Assembly: GCA_002427745.1 (NCBI GenBank)
Contig: DIYF01000106.1
Coordinates: forward strand, 29,564-93,563
Direction: 5' to 3'
Origin: Roseivirga sp. UBA6061
GTDB taxonomy: Bacteria; Bacteroidota; Bacteroidia; Cytophagales; Cyclobacteriaceae
Length of the DNA stretch: 64,000 nt
Part shown: piece by piece, positions 26,941-37,090 of the stretch
Position numbering within the stretch: position 1 is the first letter of the stretch
Layout: each line of letters begins with the position of its first letter
Program-made: the position numbers and the translations under genes
The notes under the pieces: model-generated
The model's database searches: none
The model's input: the letters and a program-made list of their open reading frames with translations, nothing else
Told to the model about the DNA's origin: nothing

Positions 26941-28452
26941 TTAGTCTATCGTATACGAGGTCTTGCCTCCTTTTTCGTCTTTAAGCTGCACCCCTATGTT
27001 TTTCAGGTCCTCTCTGATTTTATCAGAAAGCGCGTAGTTCTTTGAGAACTTAGCCTGGTTGCGCAGCTCAATCAGTACATTCAAAGCACCGTCAAGCAGA
27101 GAAGAGTCCGTGTTGTCGGCATCTTCAGGCACCAGACCCAATACCTCGCTGATAATTCCTCTGAAGTGTTTCATTACAAAGGCAAAAACCTCAGGATCGA
27201 TAACAGCAAGCTCAGCCGGGTTTTTATACCATGTGTTGATTTTGGTACCCACCTCAAAGAGCGAAGCCAGTGCTTTGGCTGTATTGAAGTCATCGCTCAG
27301 GTTACGCAGGGCATCTTCAATTGAAGTCTTCACTTCAGCCGATTTATCTGCATTGATACTGCCTGTTCCGGGAGCTCCCAACTTCTCTGTCAGGGCCAGG
27401 CTGGCCATCAGCTTTTTGTTCCCTTTTTCAGCTGCCTGCAATGCTGCATTACTGAAATCCAGTGTGCTGGCATAGTGACTTTGCAGCATAAAGAAGCGAA
27501 CGGTCATAGGGCTATAGCCTCTTTCCAGCAACTTGTGGTTGCCCGTAATCAACTCTTCAGGTGTGAATCCATTGCCTTCACTCTTGGCCATTTTCCGGCC
27601 ATTGACAGTGAGCATGTTGCCATGTACCCAGTAGCGGGCACCACCCTCATGGTTGCAGCCTTTATTCTGAGCTATTTCTGCTTCGTGGTGTGGGAATTTC
27701 AAATCCATTCCACCTCCGTGAATGTCAAAAGTCTTACCCAGGTATTTGGTACTCATGGCAGAGCACTCCAGGTGCCAGCCGGGAAAACCTTCACTCCAGG
27801 GTGAGGGCCAGTGCATCAGGTGGCCGTCCTCTGCTTTTTTCCAGAGAGCGAAATCAAGCGGGTCGTTCTTCTGATCCTGCCCTGCAAGATCACGCGTATT
27901 GGAGAGCATATCATCGACATTGCGCCCTGAAAGCTCACCATAGGTGAAATCCTCATTGTACTTACGCACATTGAAGTAGACGGAACCATCCTTTTCATAG
28001 GCATAACCATTGTCAATGATGGTTTTAATCGTCTCAATCTGCTCCACAATATGCCCGGTAGCCGTAGGCTCTATCGAAGGAGACAGTGCGTTGAATACCT
28101 TCATAACATCATGGAAGCCATTGGTATACTTCTGTACCACTTCCATAGGCTCCAATGCGTCAAGGCGAGCCTTTTTCGCAATCTTATCTTCTCCTTCATC
28201 CGCATCACCCACGAGGTGGCCTACATCGGTGATATTCCGTACGTAGCGCACTTTATAACCCATGTATCGGAAGTACCGGAAAAAACCATCGAAGGTGGTG
28301 AAGGTTCGCACATTCCCCAGATGCACATCACTATACACCGTAGGCCCACAGACATACATGCCTACATGGCCGGGTGTAATGGGTTCGAATGTTTCTTTTT
28401 TCTTGGTAAGTGAATTATAAAGGGAAAGCGGGTATTGCTCGTAAAGGCTCAT
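26941..28452 (-). CDS. cysS: Cysteinyl-tRNA synthetase
   Basis: A 503-residue class I aminoacyl-tRNA synthetase. Zinc ligand Cys in YVCGPTVY (about 35), the HIGH variant HLGN (44-47), WHLECSAMS and [20 protein letters not shown] (zinc and substrate residues), and the KMSKS variant KMAKS (about 285) are in the right order, followed by the DALR-type anticodon-binding region. Ala in KMAKS is an ordinary variant. The stop of folE lies upstream and folE and cysS are 5 nt apart (folE ends at 28458, cysS starts at 28452 on the minus strand), so the two are co-transcribed. Confidence 0.97.
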   Translation of the reverse strand: MSLYEQYPLSLYNSLTKKKETFEPITPGHVGMYVCGPTVYSDVHLGNVRTFTTFDGFFRYFRYMGYKVRYVRNITDVGHLVGDADEGEDKIAKKARLDALEPMEVVQKYTNGFHDVMKVFNALSPSIEPTATGHIVEQIETIKTIIDNGYAYEKDGSVYFNVRKYNEDFTYGELSGRNVDDMLSNTRDLAGQDQKNDPLDFALWKKAEDGHLMHWPSPWSEGFPGWHLECSAMSTKYLGKTFDIHGGGMDLKFPHHEAEIAQNKGCNHEGGARYWVHGNMLTVNGRKMAKSEGNGFTPEELITGNHKLLERGYSPMTVRFFMLQSHYASTLDFSNAALQAAEKGNKKLMASLALTEKLGAPGTGSINADKSAEVKTSIEDALRNLSDDFNTAKALASLFEVGTKINTWYKNPAELAVIDPEVFAFVMKHFRGIISEVLGLVPEDADNTDSSLLDGALNVLIELRNQAKFSKNYALSDKIREDLKNIGVQLKDEKGGKTSYTID

Positions 28453-28457
28453 TTAAG

Positions 28458-29141
28458 CTAATCATTGATATAGGTTAGGAATTCTCTTTTTGTGTCTTCC
28501 TCCTTGAATTTGCCGCTGTACTCAATGGTAACAGTGGAGGAAGTCTGGTCCTGGACGCCACGTGAGCTCACACACATGTGCTCGGCATCTACAAAAACAG
28601 CTACATCCTCTGTACCCAGAGTGGTTTTGATTTCATTCAATATCTGCAGGGCCAGTCTTTCCTGTACCTGAGGTCTGCGTGAATAATAGTCAACAATACG
28701 GTTGATTTTTGACAAACCAATCACTTTACCATTAGGGATATACGCCACATGGGCCTTACCTACTATAGGCAAAAAGTGATGCTCGCAATTTGAATAAATG
28801 GTAATGTTCTTCTCAACAAGCATCTCGGTGTAGTTATACTTGTTTTCGAAAGTGCTCATCTTAGGCTTGTTCTTCGGGTCGAGACCCCTGAAAAGCTCAT
28901 TGATGTACATCTTGGCAACCCTTCGGGGGGTGCCTCTCAGGCTGTCATCTGTCAGGTCCAGTCCCAAAGCCAGCATTATTTTTTCGAAATGATGCTCAAT
29001 GGTCTTAATCTTCTCCTCATCGGACAGCTCAAATGCATCTTCTCTCATTGGGGTTTCCAGTGAAGTCATGATATGGTTATCACCGATAATATCGAGGTCC
29101 TTCAACAACTCTTCCGACAAATTACTATTCTCGTTATCCAT
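28458..29141 (-). CDS. folE: GTP cyclohydrolase I
   Basis: A 227-residue enzyme making 7,8-dihydroneopterin triphosphate for folate (or queuosine/biopterin) synthesis. Motifs: GTPRRVAKMY (about 82-91), YSNCEHHFLPIVGKAHVAYIPNGKVIGLSK with the zinc Cys and His (about 127-156), the RPQVQERL arm and the second zinc ligand in AEHMCVSSRGV. I start it at MDNENSN (29141), because the upstream extension overlaps the promoter element at 29203-29210. It is followed by cysS at 5 nt. The N-terminal 55 residues are a low-similarity acidic extension. Confidence 0.96.
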   Translation of the reverse strand: MDNENSNLSEELLKDLDIIGDNHIMTSLETPMREDAFELSDEEKIKTIEHHFEKIMLALGLDLTDDSLRGTPRRVAKMYINELFRGLDPKNKPKMSTFENKYNYTEMLVEKNITIYSNCEHHFLPIVGKAHVAYIPNGKVIGLSKINRIVDYYSRRPQVQERLALQILNEIKTTLGTEDVAVFVDAEHMCVSSRGVQDQTSSTVTIEYSGKFKEEDTKREFLTYIND

Positions 29142-29451
29142 GCTATTGCAATGCTGTTTTTGTATTGAATTTCTTTTACTGCCTGCAGCAAGAAAAGTTT
29201 GGCAAAAGTACAACTTATTCCGCTACGATTGAAATAGGAACAACCAAACCAGTCAATAGGTTCGCCTCTTTCCGCGCTGCTTTCTCAGGCTTCAGCCTGA
29301 ATACGACAGTTCATGACGAAAGGCTGCCTGTCCTCACCGGTTTATTGGTTCAGAAAATGCCTTTGCCTGTTTGTCCGGGTCTTAATGAGGCCTGCCAAAT
29401 AATTCAGGCCATCTGCGTTATGAACTTGACACTTTTCCCTATTATTAGACT
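29142..29451. other. Intergenic region between divergent folE and the antiporter
   Basis: 310 nt holding the folE promoter (29203-29210) and the presumed antiporter promoter. The 96-codon frame across it (29165-29455) has no coding character. Nothing else is recognised. Confidence 0.5.
29203..29210 (-). promoter_or_regulatory. Bacteroidota promoter of folE-cysS
   Basis: On the minus strand TACTTTTG matches TAnnTTTG. A TTTC sits 20 nt further upstream, at the place of the -33 TTTG element. The folE ATG is 61 nt downstream. Confidence 0.55.
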
Positions 29452-30822
29452 ATGAATGCATACGGTCTCGTGATTGCACTTTCATGTGTGATCATTTTCT
29501 CTCACGTTTTTAACGTCTTCTCCAAAAAGACAAATGTACCGAGCGTGATTTTACTGATCCTGCTGGGAGTGGGGGTGGAATTTGTGTTAAAGCTCTATGA
29601 CCTCAGTGTCAGTGCCTTTGTAAAAGAAACAATCGAGATCATCGGAATTGTCGGCTTGATTATGATTGTGCTGGAGGGGGCGATGGATCTTGAATTGACA
29701 CGGGAAAAATGGCCGATTATATGGAAATCGTTTTTAGTGGCCCTGCTTAGTCTGGTGGCCTGTGCCTTTATTATTTCCTTCATTATTAATCAGTATTACA
29801 GAGAAGACCCCATTGTCTCTCTGATATATGCGATTCCGCTGTCCATTATGAGTAGCGCGATTGTGATACCCAGTGTCGGGCGGCTGATTGAGAGCAAAAA
29901 GGAATTTATGATCTATGAGAGTACTTTTTCAGATATTCTCGGGATCATGTTTTTCTACTTCCTGAAAGACAATGTAGGGGCGGAAAGTGCCAATACTGTT
30001 GTCTATAGCATTATCGGTAATATTGTGATAACCATTGTCGTGTCCTTTGTGGTGAGTTATGCCCTGGTGATGCTCTTTCAAAGACTTACGGGCGATGTGA
30101 AGTTCTTTTTGCTAATAGCCGTGCTGATGCTGCTCTACGCCATTGGTAAGCAAATGCACCTGTCTTCGCTGGTCATCATCCTGGTCTTTGGACTGCTCAT
30201 CAATAACTGCAATCTCTTCTTTTTCGGGAAGCTCAAAAGCTGGGTGGACCAGAAGGCAGTGGACGACATCCTGAAGAACCTGCACCTGGTTACCAAAGAA
30301 TCTGCCTTTGTGATTCGCACCTTTTTCTTTGTGATGTTCGGGGCATCGCTGGATTTGGCAGGGCTGATAGATATTGGCTTATGGGGCATTGGTTTGTTGA
30401 TAGTAGCCGTATTCTTTATCACCCGTTTTCTCTTTCTTAAACTGTTTTATTGGAAGGGATCTATACTCCCCGAGCTTTTTATCACACCTCGCGGCCTCAT
30501 TACCGTACTGTTATTCTTTTCTATTCCTGCCTCTTTAGAGTCAGCCAGCTTCAATCAGGATATCATTCTGGTGACTATCATTGCTACAAGTGTCATTATG
30601 ACCTGGGGGCTTATCAAGTATGGAAACCAGGAAGAAGAGCCTGAGGTGGAGCCGGAAAACCTGGTAGAACTGGAGGTGCCCGGAGGCAAAGAGGTTTCTT
30701 ATTTTGTACAGAGAATGAGTGAGGAATACGAGGAAGAAGGAGCGGAGGAAACTGAAGCTGAGTCAGCTGCTGAGCCTGATACATCTGAGGCTGAAACCAC
30801 AGATGAAGAAACCAAGGAGTAG
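29452..30822 (+). CDS. Cation:proton antiporter (CPA family) with acidic C-terminal tail
   Basis: A 456-residue membrane protein with about 12 helices. IFSHVFNVFSKKTNVPSVILLILLGVGVEF (16-45 region) and GLIMIVLEGAMDLEL fit the NhaP/KefB-like monovalent cation/H+ antiporters, and the acidic stretch in TM5 (YESTFSDILGIMFFY, about 159-173) holds the expected Asp. It exchanges Na+ or K+ for H+ across the inner membrane. The last 50 residues are cytoplasmic and strongly acidic (EEYEEEGAEETEAES...DTSEAETTDEETKE), without the usual RCK/TrkA nucleotide domain. It may act as a charge or ion sensor; this is inference. Confidence 0.85.
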   Translation: MNAYGLVIALSCVIIFSHVFNVFSKKTNVPSVILLILLGVGVEFVLKLYDLSVSAFVKETIEIIGIVGLIMIVLEGAMDLELTREKWPIIWKSFLVALLSLVACAFIISFIINQYYREDPIVSLIYAIPLSIMSSAIVIPSVGRLIESKKEFMIYESTFSDILGIMFFYFLKDNVGAESANTVVYSIIGNIVITIVVSFVVSYALVMLFQRLTGDVKFFLLIAVLMLLYAIGKQMHLSSLVIILVFGLLINNCNLFFFGKLKSWVDQKAVDDILKNLHLVTKESAFVIRTFFFVMFGASLDLAGLIDIGLWGIGLLIVAVFFITRFLFLKLFYWKGSILPELFITPRGLITVLLFFSIPASLESASFNQDIILVTIIATSVIMTWGLIKYGNQEEEPEVEPENLVELEVPGGKEVSYFVQRMSEEYEEEGAEETEAESAAEPDTSEAETTDEETKE

Positions 30823-30835
30823 GCTCAATTGAAAT

Positions 30836-31423
30836 CTAGCTGATGAGTCTCTGGTTGTTCCGATAGAATTTCACCTCTCTGCCGGCCGTTAGCCAGGAGA
30901 GAAACAGCATGGCCAGTAGCATTATTATGATGGCATTGAACTCCTGATTTAGAGTTGTGGTCAAAGTCAAATCATCGATAAACAGCCTCCAGCCTATCAG
31001 ATTGCCTGTAGCAGCCCCGATGATCATGGTAGCCAGCTGAAAACCTGTTACCCTCGAAAGATCTTCGTTGGGGATTCCTCTTTTTTGGATTTGCCTGGTG
31101 AGCGAGGCCATCATCACCGCTTGTACAGGGACAAGTATCAGAGTCGCACCGGTTATCCCAACCAGAGCCATCGCCATAGCTTTCAGAAAAATCAAACCGG
31201 CAATGATGCATCTGGCTATCCCGATATTCTGTTGCTCCACTGACCTTGAAAAGTATCTTAAAAGCGGGTTAGTCTTCAGCTGCTTTTCTTTGGCGGCCAT
31301 CAGCTTTTCACCCAGACTCTTGTACCCGTTCCGATTTTTAAATAGTCGGGGCAGCAGAAAGAAACAAAGCAGGTAGAGGACGAGATGAGCCGAGCCGGAG
31401 AGTATGACTAAATCCCGGGTCAT
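30836..31423 (-). CDS. Hypothetical membrane protein next to priA
   Basis: A 195-residue protein with four to five hydrophobic segments (HLVLYLLCFFLLPRLF, AGLIFLKAMAMALVGITGATLILVPVQAVMMA, LATMIIGAATGNLIGW, AIIIMLLAMLFLSWLT) and a positively charged cytoplasmic loop (about 30-68). No family is recognised. It starts 2 nt after the priA stop (31425), so it is in the priA transcript. There is no homology clue to a replication role. Confidence 0.65.
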   Translation of the reverse strand: MTRDLVILSGSAHLVLYLLCFFLLPRLFKNRNGYKSLGEKLMAAKEKQLKTNPLLRYFSRSVEQQNIGIARCIIAGLIFLKAMAMALVGITGATLILVPVQAVMMASLTRQIQKRGIPNEDLSRVTGFQLATMIIGAATGNLIGWRLFIDDLTLTTTLNQEFNAIIIMLLAMLFLSWLTAGREVKFYRNNQRLIS

Positions 31424-31424
31424 A

Positions 31425-33938
31425 TCAATAGGGGTCTACATCATAGATGAACTCAACAGAAGTGTATTCCTTTGTTTTCAGCAACTCTATGTAGGCAGCG
31501 GAAATGATATCTTTCACTGCTTCAATTTTATACTTCTTCTCCACCTTCAGGTAGATTTCCATCAGGTACTTATCCCTGATTTTATTGATGATAGGCTCCT
31601 GAGGTCCCAGAATACGTGAGGGACCCAGGTCTTCTTTCAGGATATTGCACATATGATCTGCGGCCCTGGCGGTAAGCTGCTTGTCTTTACTTCTTACCAG
31701 AATCTTGATCATTCTTACGAAAGGGGGATAGTGATAATTGTCACGTTCCCGCATTTCCATCCTGTAGAAAGCCTGGTAGTCCTGTTCAAGAATGAGCTTG
31801 ATGATCGGTTGGTCAGGATTACCGGTTTGCAGAATCACTTTACCGGGTACATCTCTTCGGCCTGCCCGGCCACTTACCTGGGTAACCATCTGGTAGGTGC
31901 GTTCAATCGACCGGAAATCCGGAAAGTGGATCATGCGATCGGTATCAAAAACCCCTACAACACTTACCCGGTCAAAGTCCAGGCCTTTGCTCACCATCTG
32001 GGTGCCTACGAGAATGTCGATATCACCTTTTTCAAAATCATGGATGATGTTCTGATAGGCATATTTGGTCCGGGTGGTTTCCAGGTCCATGCGCTGTATG
32101 CGTGCCTCAGGGAAAACCAGCTGCAGGTCTTCTTCGATCTTTTCAGTACCCATGCCTACCGTACGTACCCGGGTGCTGCCACAAGCAGGACAGGTAACCG
32201 GTACGGGTTCCTTATAGCCACAGTAGTGGCAGTTGAGCTGGTTTTTATACTGGTGATAAGTAAGGCTTACGGCACAGTGAGGGCATTCAGGTATAAAACC
32301 ACAGTCCTCACAGGTGATATAGTTAGAATAACCCCGCCTGTTCTGGAAAATGATAGCCTGCTCCTTTTTCTCAAGGGCCTGCTGTATAGCTTCTACCAGT
32401 ACAGAAGAGAAGTGTCCTACAATGGTCTTCCGTTTACGCTCTACCCGAACGTCAGCAGTGATCATTTCGGGTAGTTGTGAGCCACCGTAGCGCTGGCTCA
32501 GGGTTACCAGTCCGTATTTATTGCTTTCGGCATTGGCATATGACTCAATAGAAGGTGTAGCAGAGCCCAGGATGGTTTTACCCCCATGAACATGAGCCAG
32601 GTAAAGTGCTACATCTCTGGCGTTGTAGCGGGGTGCGGGTTCGTATTGTTTGTAGGAGTTTTCATGCTCCTCATCTACGATGATCAGCCCCAGGTCCCGG
32701 AAGGGCAGAAAGACAGCACTGCGTACTCCCACAATAAAGGAGAACCGGCCATCCAGGAGACCCTGCCAGACTTCTACGCGTTCGTTGTCAGAGAATTTGG
32801 AGTGGTAAACTCCCATTTGATCTCCAAAGACAGCTTTCAGACGATTGACAATCTGTGCTGTAAGAGCGATTTCCGGCAGTAGGTAAAGTACCTGATCACC
32901 GTTTTCCAGTGCCGCCTGAATCAGGGAAATATAAATCTCTGTTTTACCGCTGCCGGTCACTCCATGGAGTAGCACGGTATTTTTATCTTCAAAGTGACTG
33001 AGAATCTCATTTTGAGCCATCTGCTGTACTTCACTGAGCTCTATGCTCTTACTACCCTGATCGAGGTCTGAAAACCGGGAAACAATCTCCTCAAATTCCA
33101 CCATGATACCGTTTTTGATCAGGGTGCTCAGAGAAGCAGTTGAAAGCCCTGCCTGGCTGATGGTGTTTTTGGGTATACCGGCCTCGTTGGTTTCAGGAGA
33201 CTGATAAATAGGTACTTCCTGCAGATATTTGAGGAGAATGTCGCTCTGCTTGGGCCTTTTTTCCAGCTGCGCAAAGAGGAGTTCCAGCTGCTCTTCATTC
33301 TGAATGTACTGTTCACTCAGCCTGATCTTTTTAACGCGCTTGGGCTTGTATTTTTCCCTGACCTCTTCGTAGATAATGATGACCTCCTTCTGCACCAGTG
33401 ACTTAATGTAGCGATAGGCACTTTTCATGGCAATGAGGTCTGCGGCTTCACGGTAGGTCAGCGAGTCATTGCTGTCCAGCGCATTCAGAATGACCAGCTC
33501 CCGATCATCAAAAGGGTATTCACTTTCCTGCCAGTCGTGGTCAGGGTGTGACTGAATGCGGGATTCGCTGCTGAGCTTTAAGCCGGAAGGTAGTGCTGCA
33601 TTTACCACCTCACCCAAGGTGCACATGTAGTACTTCGCCATCCAGCGCATGGTAACCATCTGTCGCTCGGTAACCATAGGTTCAGTGTCCAGGAGTTCCA
33701 GAATGGGCTTGGCTACGTATACCTCAGGAGCAGTATGGTGGAGTTTTTCCACGATGCCCGTGATAACCTTCTTTTTTCCGAATTGCACAATGACCCGTAC
33801 CCCGGGGCAAATGCTTTCCCTGATTTCTTCCGGTACCCGGTAGGTGAACAGCCTTGGGATGGGAACCGGGAGCGCTATATCGGCAAAGAGGGTATCGCTT
33901 CCCGCAGGGGCGTCAATATTTAGCTGGAGGTTATTCAA
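31425..33938 (-). CDS. priA: Primosomal protein N' (replication restart helicase PriA)
   Basis: An 837-residue 3'-5' helicase restarting stalled forks. N-terminal 3'-DNA-binding domain (about 18-110, PRLFTYRVPEE), Walker A GVTGSGKTE (about 324-332), DEEH box (about 418-421), GSATPS, and the zinc-binding insert with four Cys pairs (CEDCGF, CPHCAV, CHYCGY, CPACGS; about 545-595), then helicase motifs V-VI (VGTQMVSKGLDF, QVSGRAGR). No ATG exists before residue 90; a TAA stands directly before TTG at 33938, so this gene starts at UUG. Length is normal. Confidence 0.96.
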   Translation of the reverse strand: MNNLQLNIDAPAGSDTLFADIALPVPIPRLFTYRVPEEIRESICPGVRVIVQFGKKKVITGIVEKLHHTAPEVYVAKPILELLDTEPMVTERQMVTMRWMAKYYMCTLGEVVNAALPSGLKLSSESRIQSHPDHDWQESEYPFDDRELVILNALDSNDSLTYREAADLIAMKSAYRYIKSLVQKEVIIIYEEVREKYKPKRVKKIRLSEQYIQNEEQLELLFAQLEKRPKQSDILLKYLQEVPIYQSPETNEAGIPKNTISQAGLSTASLSTLIKNGIMVEFEEIVSRFSDLDQGSKSIELSEVQQMAQNEILSHFEDKNTVLLHGVTGSGKTEIYISLIQAALENGDQVLYLLPEIALTAQIVNRLKAVFGDQMGVYHSKFSDNERVEVWQGLLDGRFSFIVGVRSAVFLPFRDLGLIIVDEEHENSYKQYEPAPRYNARDVALYLAHVHGGKTILGSATPSIESYANAESNKYGLVTLSQRYGGSQLPEMITADVRVERKRKTIVGHFSSVLVEAIQQALEKKEQAIIFQNRRGYSNYITCEDCGFIPECPHCAVSLTYHQYKNQLNCHYCGYKEPVPVTCPACGSTRVRTVGMGTEKIEEDLQLVFPEARIQRMDLETTRTKYAYQNIIHDFEKGDIDILVGTQMVSKGLDFDRVSVVGVFDTDRMIHFPDFRSIERTYQMVTQVSGRAGRRDVPGKVILQTGNPDQPIIKLILEQDYQAFYRMEMRERDNYHYPPFVRMIKILVRSKDKQLTARAADHMCNILKEDLGPSRILGPQEPIINKIRDKYLMEIYLKVEKKYKIEAVKDIISAAYIELLKTKEYTSVEFIYDVDPY

Positions 33939-33998
33939 TTAATGCGGCAGACTCGAAATTCAGAGACGTAAATTAGTCAAAAAATGTACGCTTACTAT

Positions 33999-36023
33999 TC
34001 AAATTCCCAACTGCTTCAATACTTCTTCCAGGCTGTTTACCGGTAGCTGGCATGCCTTGTTATAACAAAGGTACCAGGTGGTCTTTTCATTAACCATGTC
34101 ACGATTTTGCAGCAGCGCCAGATCACTTGTTTCCTGAGGCTTCTTAGCCACCACAACCTTGTTCGGAATGTAATGCTGGTTCAGAGCAAGCATGGCATCT
34201 GTAATGTCTTCACCAACGATGGCGATTTCAGCAGTAGGGTGGGTAAGCTTGCTGAAAAGTCCCGCCCAGTTGGCCAGGTCTTTCGGGGCTTTCGGCATCA
34301 TTTTTTTTATCCGGCTGACCATACTGAGGGCCTTCTCGGTATAATCAGGATTATCCAACAGAAGCCCCAGAGAGTACAGGTTTTCCGCCATGAGCGAATT
34401 AGATGAAGGAATCACATTATCAAAGATTTCCTTTTTTCGGGCAATCAGCCTTTCAGAACTGACATCGGTAAAGAAGAAGAAGTCTTCTTCTGTATCGAAG
34501 AAATGGGTAATGGCGTAATCTGTCAGCTGGCGTGCATGGTCCAGCCAGGACTCGTTAAAAGTAACCTGATATAGAGCTGTCAGTGCCTGAATGACGGCAG
34601 CATAATCCTCCAGGTAAGCATCTATGCCGGCCTTGCCGTCCTTGTAGTTCCTGAAAAGTCGGTTTTCAGAACGCATTTCTCTGAGGATAAACTCCATATT
34701 GCGGATGGCCATTTCCAGAAACCGGACTTCCCCGAAAGTGGCATAGGCATTTGCCAGCCCGGTACACATAAGCCCGTTCCAGCCTGCTAGTATTTTGTCA
34801 TCCAGGCCGGGTCTTACACGGTTCTCTCTGGCTGTAAGAAGCTGCAGATTGGCCGCTAAAACCTGATCTTCCCATTCTTCCAGGTCAATGCTATGGCGCA
34901 AGGCAAACGCTGCATCAGTCTCATCTCTGAAAGGGATGTTCTTGCCGGGTTCCCAGTTGCCTCTGTCTGTAATGTGGTAGTAGTCAATGATAAGCTCTGA
35001 GTCGGCACCGAGTACGGCCCTCATCTCTTCCGGTTGCCAGAGGTAGAACTTGCCCTCTTCCCCTTCACTGTCAGCATCCAGAGCTGAGTAAAAACCACCT
35101 TGTGCATTTGTCATTTCACGCTCTAACCAGTCGATGGTTTGGTAGACTATCTGTTGATAGAGTGGTTTTTGTGTCACCTGATAACCTTCTGAATAGAGGC
35201 TTACCAGTTGCCCGTTATCATAGAGCATCTTCTCAAAGTGTGGTACAAACCAGTCCGAATCAGTGGAATAACGGGTAAAACCACCACCAATCTGGTCGTA
35301 AATACCTCCCAGAGCCATCTGGTCCAGGGTGAGGATGGCATGGTCCAGTGCCGCCTGAGTGCCGTTGACGGCATATTCCTTAAAGAGCATTGAATAAACG
35401 ATGGGCATGGGGAATTTAGGAGCCCGGTCCATGCCTCCTTTTTCCTGATCAAAGTCCTGTGACATGCGTTGAAAAGCTTCGTGTAACTCTTCTTTGCTAT
35501 GTTCTGTGCCGGCAGGTGCCAGTCCGAAACGCTTCACCTCGCTTGCACCTATACTTTGCATAAAACCATCAGCCGAGTTGGCAAGGTCGTCATAGCGTTG
35601 CTGAAAGACCCTGGCAATTTGATTTAACAGATTGGTCCAGCCCTGAGCGGGAAAATAGGTGCCGCCATAGAAGGGACGCTGGTCCGGAAGCAGGAAGACG
35701 TTGAGTGGCCAGCCACCCTGTAGTCCCATGGCGTGCAGGGCTTCCATATATACCTGATCTACATCGGGGCGTTCTTCCCGGTCTACTTTGATGCAGATAA
35801 AGTGCTCATTCATGATTTGGGCTATGGCTTCATTCTCGAAGCTCTCCCGCTCCATGACATGACACCAGTGGCAGGCCGAGTAGCCGATGCTCACCAGAAT
35901 GGGTTTGTTTTCTGCTTTTGCTTTAGTCAGGGCTTCTTCATCCCAGGGGTACCAGTCCACCGGATTGTGAGCATGTTGGAGCAGATAAGGAGAAGAGGTT
36001 TGGGCCAGTCTGTTGGTATGCAT
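33999..36023 (-). CDS. DUF255 thioredoxin-domain protein (YyaL/SPATA20 family)
   Basis: A 674-residue cytoplasmic protein. N-terminal thioredoxin-like domain: [17 protein letters not shown] (11-27), then [12 protein letters not shown] with the CxxC pair C51/C54 and the [12 protein letters not shown] segment. The rest is an (alpha/alpha)6 barrel resembling N-acylglucosamine 2-epimerase/cellobiose-epimerase folds ([43 protein letters not shown]). The family is widespread and its biochemical role is unresolved. It is followed by nothing on its strand before priA (60 nt) and preceded by the GSCFA gene at 15 nt. Confidence 0.92.
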   Translation of the reverse strand: MHTNRLAQTSSPYLLQHAHNPVDWYPWDEEALTKAKAENKPILVSIGYSACHWCHVMERESFENEAIAQIMNEHFICIKVDREERPDVDQVYMEALHAMGLQGGWPLNVFLLPDQRPFYGGTYFPAQGWTNLLNQIARVFQQRYDDLANSADGFMQSIGASEVKRFGLAPAGTEHSKEELHEAFQRMSQDFDQEKGGMDRAPKFPMPIVYSMLFKEYAVNGTQAALDHAILTLDQMALGGIYDQIGGGFTRYSTDSDWFVPHFEKMLYDNGQLVSLYSEGYQVTQKPLYQQIVYQTIDWLEREMTNAQGGFYSALDADSEGEEGKFYLWQPEEMRAVLGADSELIIDYYHITDRGNWEPGKNIPFRDETDAAFALRHSIDLEEWEDQVLAANLQLLTARENRVRPGLDDKILAGWNGLMCTGLANAYATFGEVRFLEMAIRNMEFILREMRSENRLFRNYKDGKAGIDAYLEDYAAVIQALTALYQVTFNESWLDHARQLTDYAITHFFDTEEDFFFFTDVSSERLIARKKEIFDNVIPSSNSLMAENLYSLGLLLDNPDYTEKALSMVSRIKKMMPKAPKDLANWAGLFSKLTHPTAEIAIVGEDITDAMLALNQHYIPNKVVVAKKPQETSDLALLQNRDMVNEKTTWYLCYNKACQLPVNSLEEVLKQLGI

Positions 36024-36038
36024 ATCCTGAGGACAGGG

Positions 36039-37010
36039 TTAAATAAGTTGAGATTTCAGATCGCTTAGTTCCTTTGAAACATCGACCCGATCGCTGAGGT
36101 TCTGAACTTTCAGAATTAAGTCTTTCAGAAACTTCTGGTGCCCCGCTGAGGTTGGGTGGAAGGCCTTGTGTTGCATGGCAGCCCGGAGTTTTGACCACTC
36201 CCAGGTGAAGGCCTGGGCTACACTGGAAAAGAAAGATATTGTGAACTTTTGCCAGATATAGTCAATAGCCTGCTCATTGGGATGAAGCATATCCTTTTTG
36301 TAAAAGCGATAGTCTCTCAGGTCGTCCAGCATCAGCTCATAGGAGGGAAAGTAATCCACTTCTTCAAATTGCTCTCTGATTTGATGACAGGCCAGACGTA
36401 AGACAGATTTACTGACATTGTTCAGGGGCATTGTATCCTTAACATGCCTTACTGGGCTGACGGTCAGTAAAAACCTGGCTCCCGGATTGAATTCCTCAAT
36501 CATTTCCCTGATGCGCGTGAATCTACTCACGATCTCATCCACACTTAGGAGCCTCTTTTCAAAGTGAGATTGAGGCACTTTATGGCAATTGGCCACCAGA
36601 ATGTTCCCGGCTTTCAACTCATATACCCAGGCTGTCCCGAATGTCAGTATGATTAAATCTGCTTTTTCAATGGCCTCTTTAACCTGTTTTTTTACTTCAG
36701 TTATGCGTTCATCGATGGCTTCTTTGGTGCTACCGTAGACTTCTGAATGAAAGAGGTGATTCATATGAATTCCTTCGTGTTCCAAAAAAGTGGAGGAGGG
36801 AGGGGTAAGATCTTTTACACTTGTTTCGATGAACTGAAACAGGGATAAAGGATTGAAGAGAATACCTCCGGGGTTTGTGATAGCCCGAAACTTATGAGCA
36901 CTAAGTCGCTGCCCCATATCATTTGCAAAACATGAGCCCATGGACAGTATGCCAGTATTGAGGTCTACATTAAATCTCGCTTTTGCGGGAGGTATTTCAG
37001 TTCTGAACAT
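36039..37010 (-). CDS. GSCFA-domain protein
   Basis: A 323-residue protein with the defining GSCFA motif at GSCFANDMG (about 25-33), followed by NPGGILFNPLS and later GTAWVYEL, HCHK-like NCHKVPQ and TVSPVRH plus DMLHPNEQA, where the D/H pair resembles the SGNH-hydrolase catalytic acid/His. So it is probably a cytoplasmic SGNH-like esterase or transferase of unresolved substrate. I place the start at MFRTEIPP (37010), where GSCFA proteins usually begin; the frame is open for 27 more codons. Its 5' end lies close to the divergent sorting-domain gene. Confidence 0.88.
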   Translation of the reverse strand: MFRTEIPPAKARFNVDLNTGILSMGSCFANDMGQRLSAHKFRAITNPGGILFNPLSLFQFIETSVKDLTPPSSTFLEHEGIHMNHLFHSEVYGSTKEAIDERITEVKKQVKEAIEKADLIILTFGTAWVYELKAGNILVANCHKVPQSHFEKRLLSVDEIVSRFTRIREMIEEFNPGARFLLTVSPVRHVKDTMPLNNVSKSVLRLACHQIREQFEEVDYFPSYELMLDDLRDYRFYKKDMLHPNEQAIDYIWQKFTISFFSSVAQAFTWEWSKLRAAMQHKAFHPTSAGHQKFLKDLILKVQNLSDRVDVSKELSDLKSQLI

Positions 37011-37090
37011 ATAATTTGTATCTCGAAACGAACACTTGTAAAGGTACATTTCCTCAGGGATTGTTTTTAATATCATGCACCTTTTAGCCA

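Noticed and set aside
29165..29455. A 96-codon frame between folE and the antiporter
   Set aside because: It spans the folE promoter and the antiporter upstream region, has no recognisable domain and no composition typical of coding sequence.
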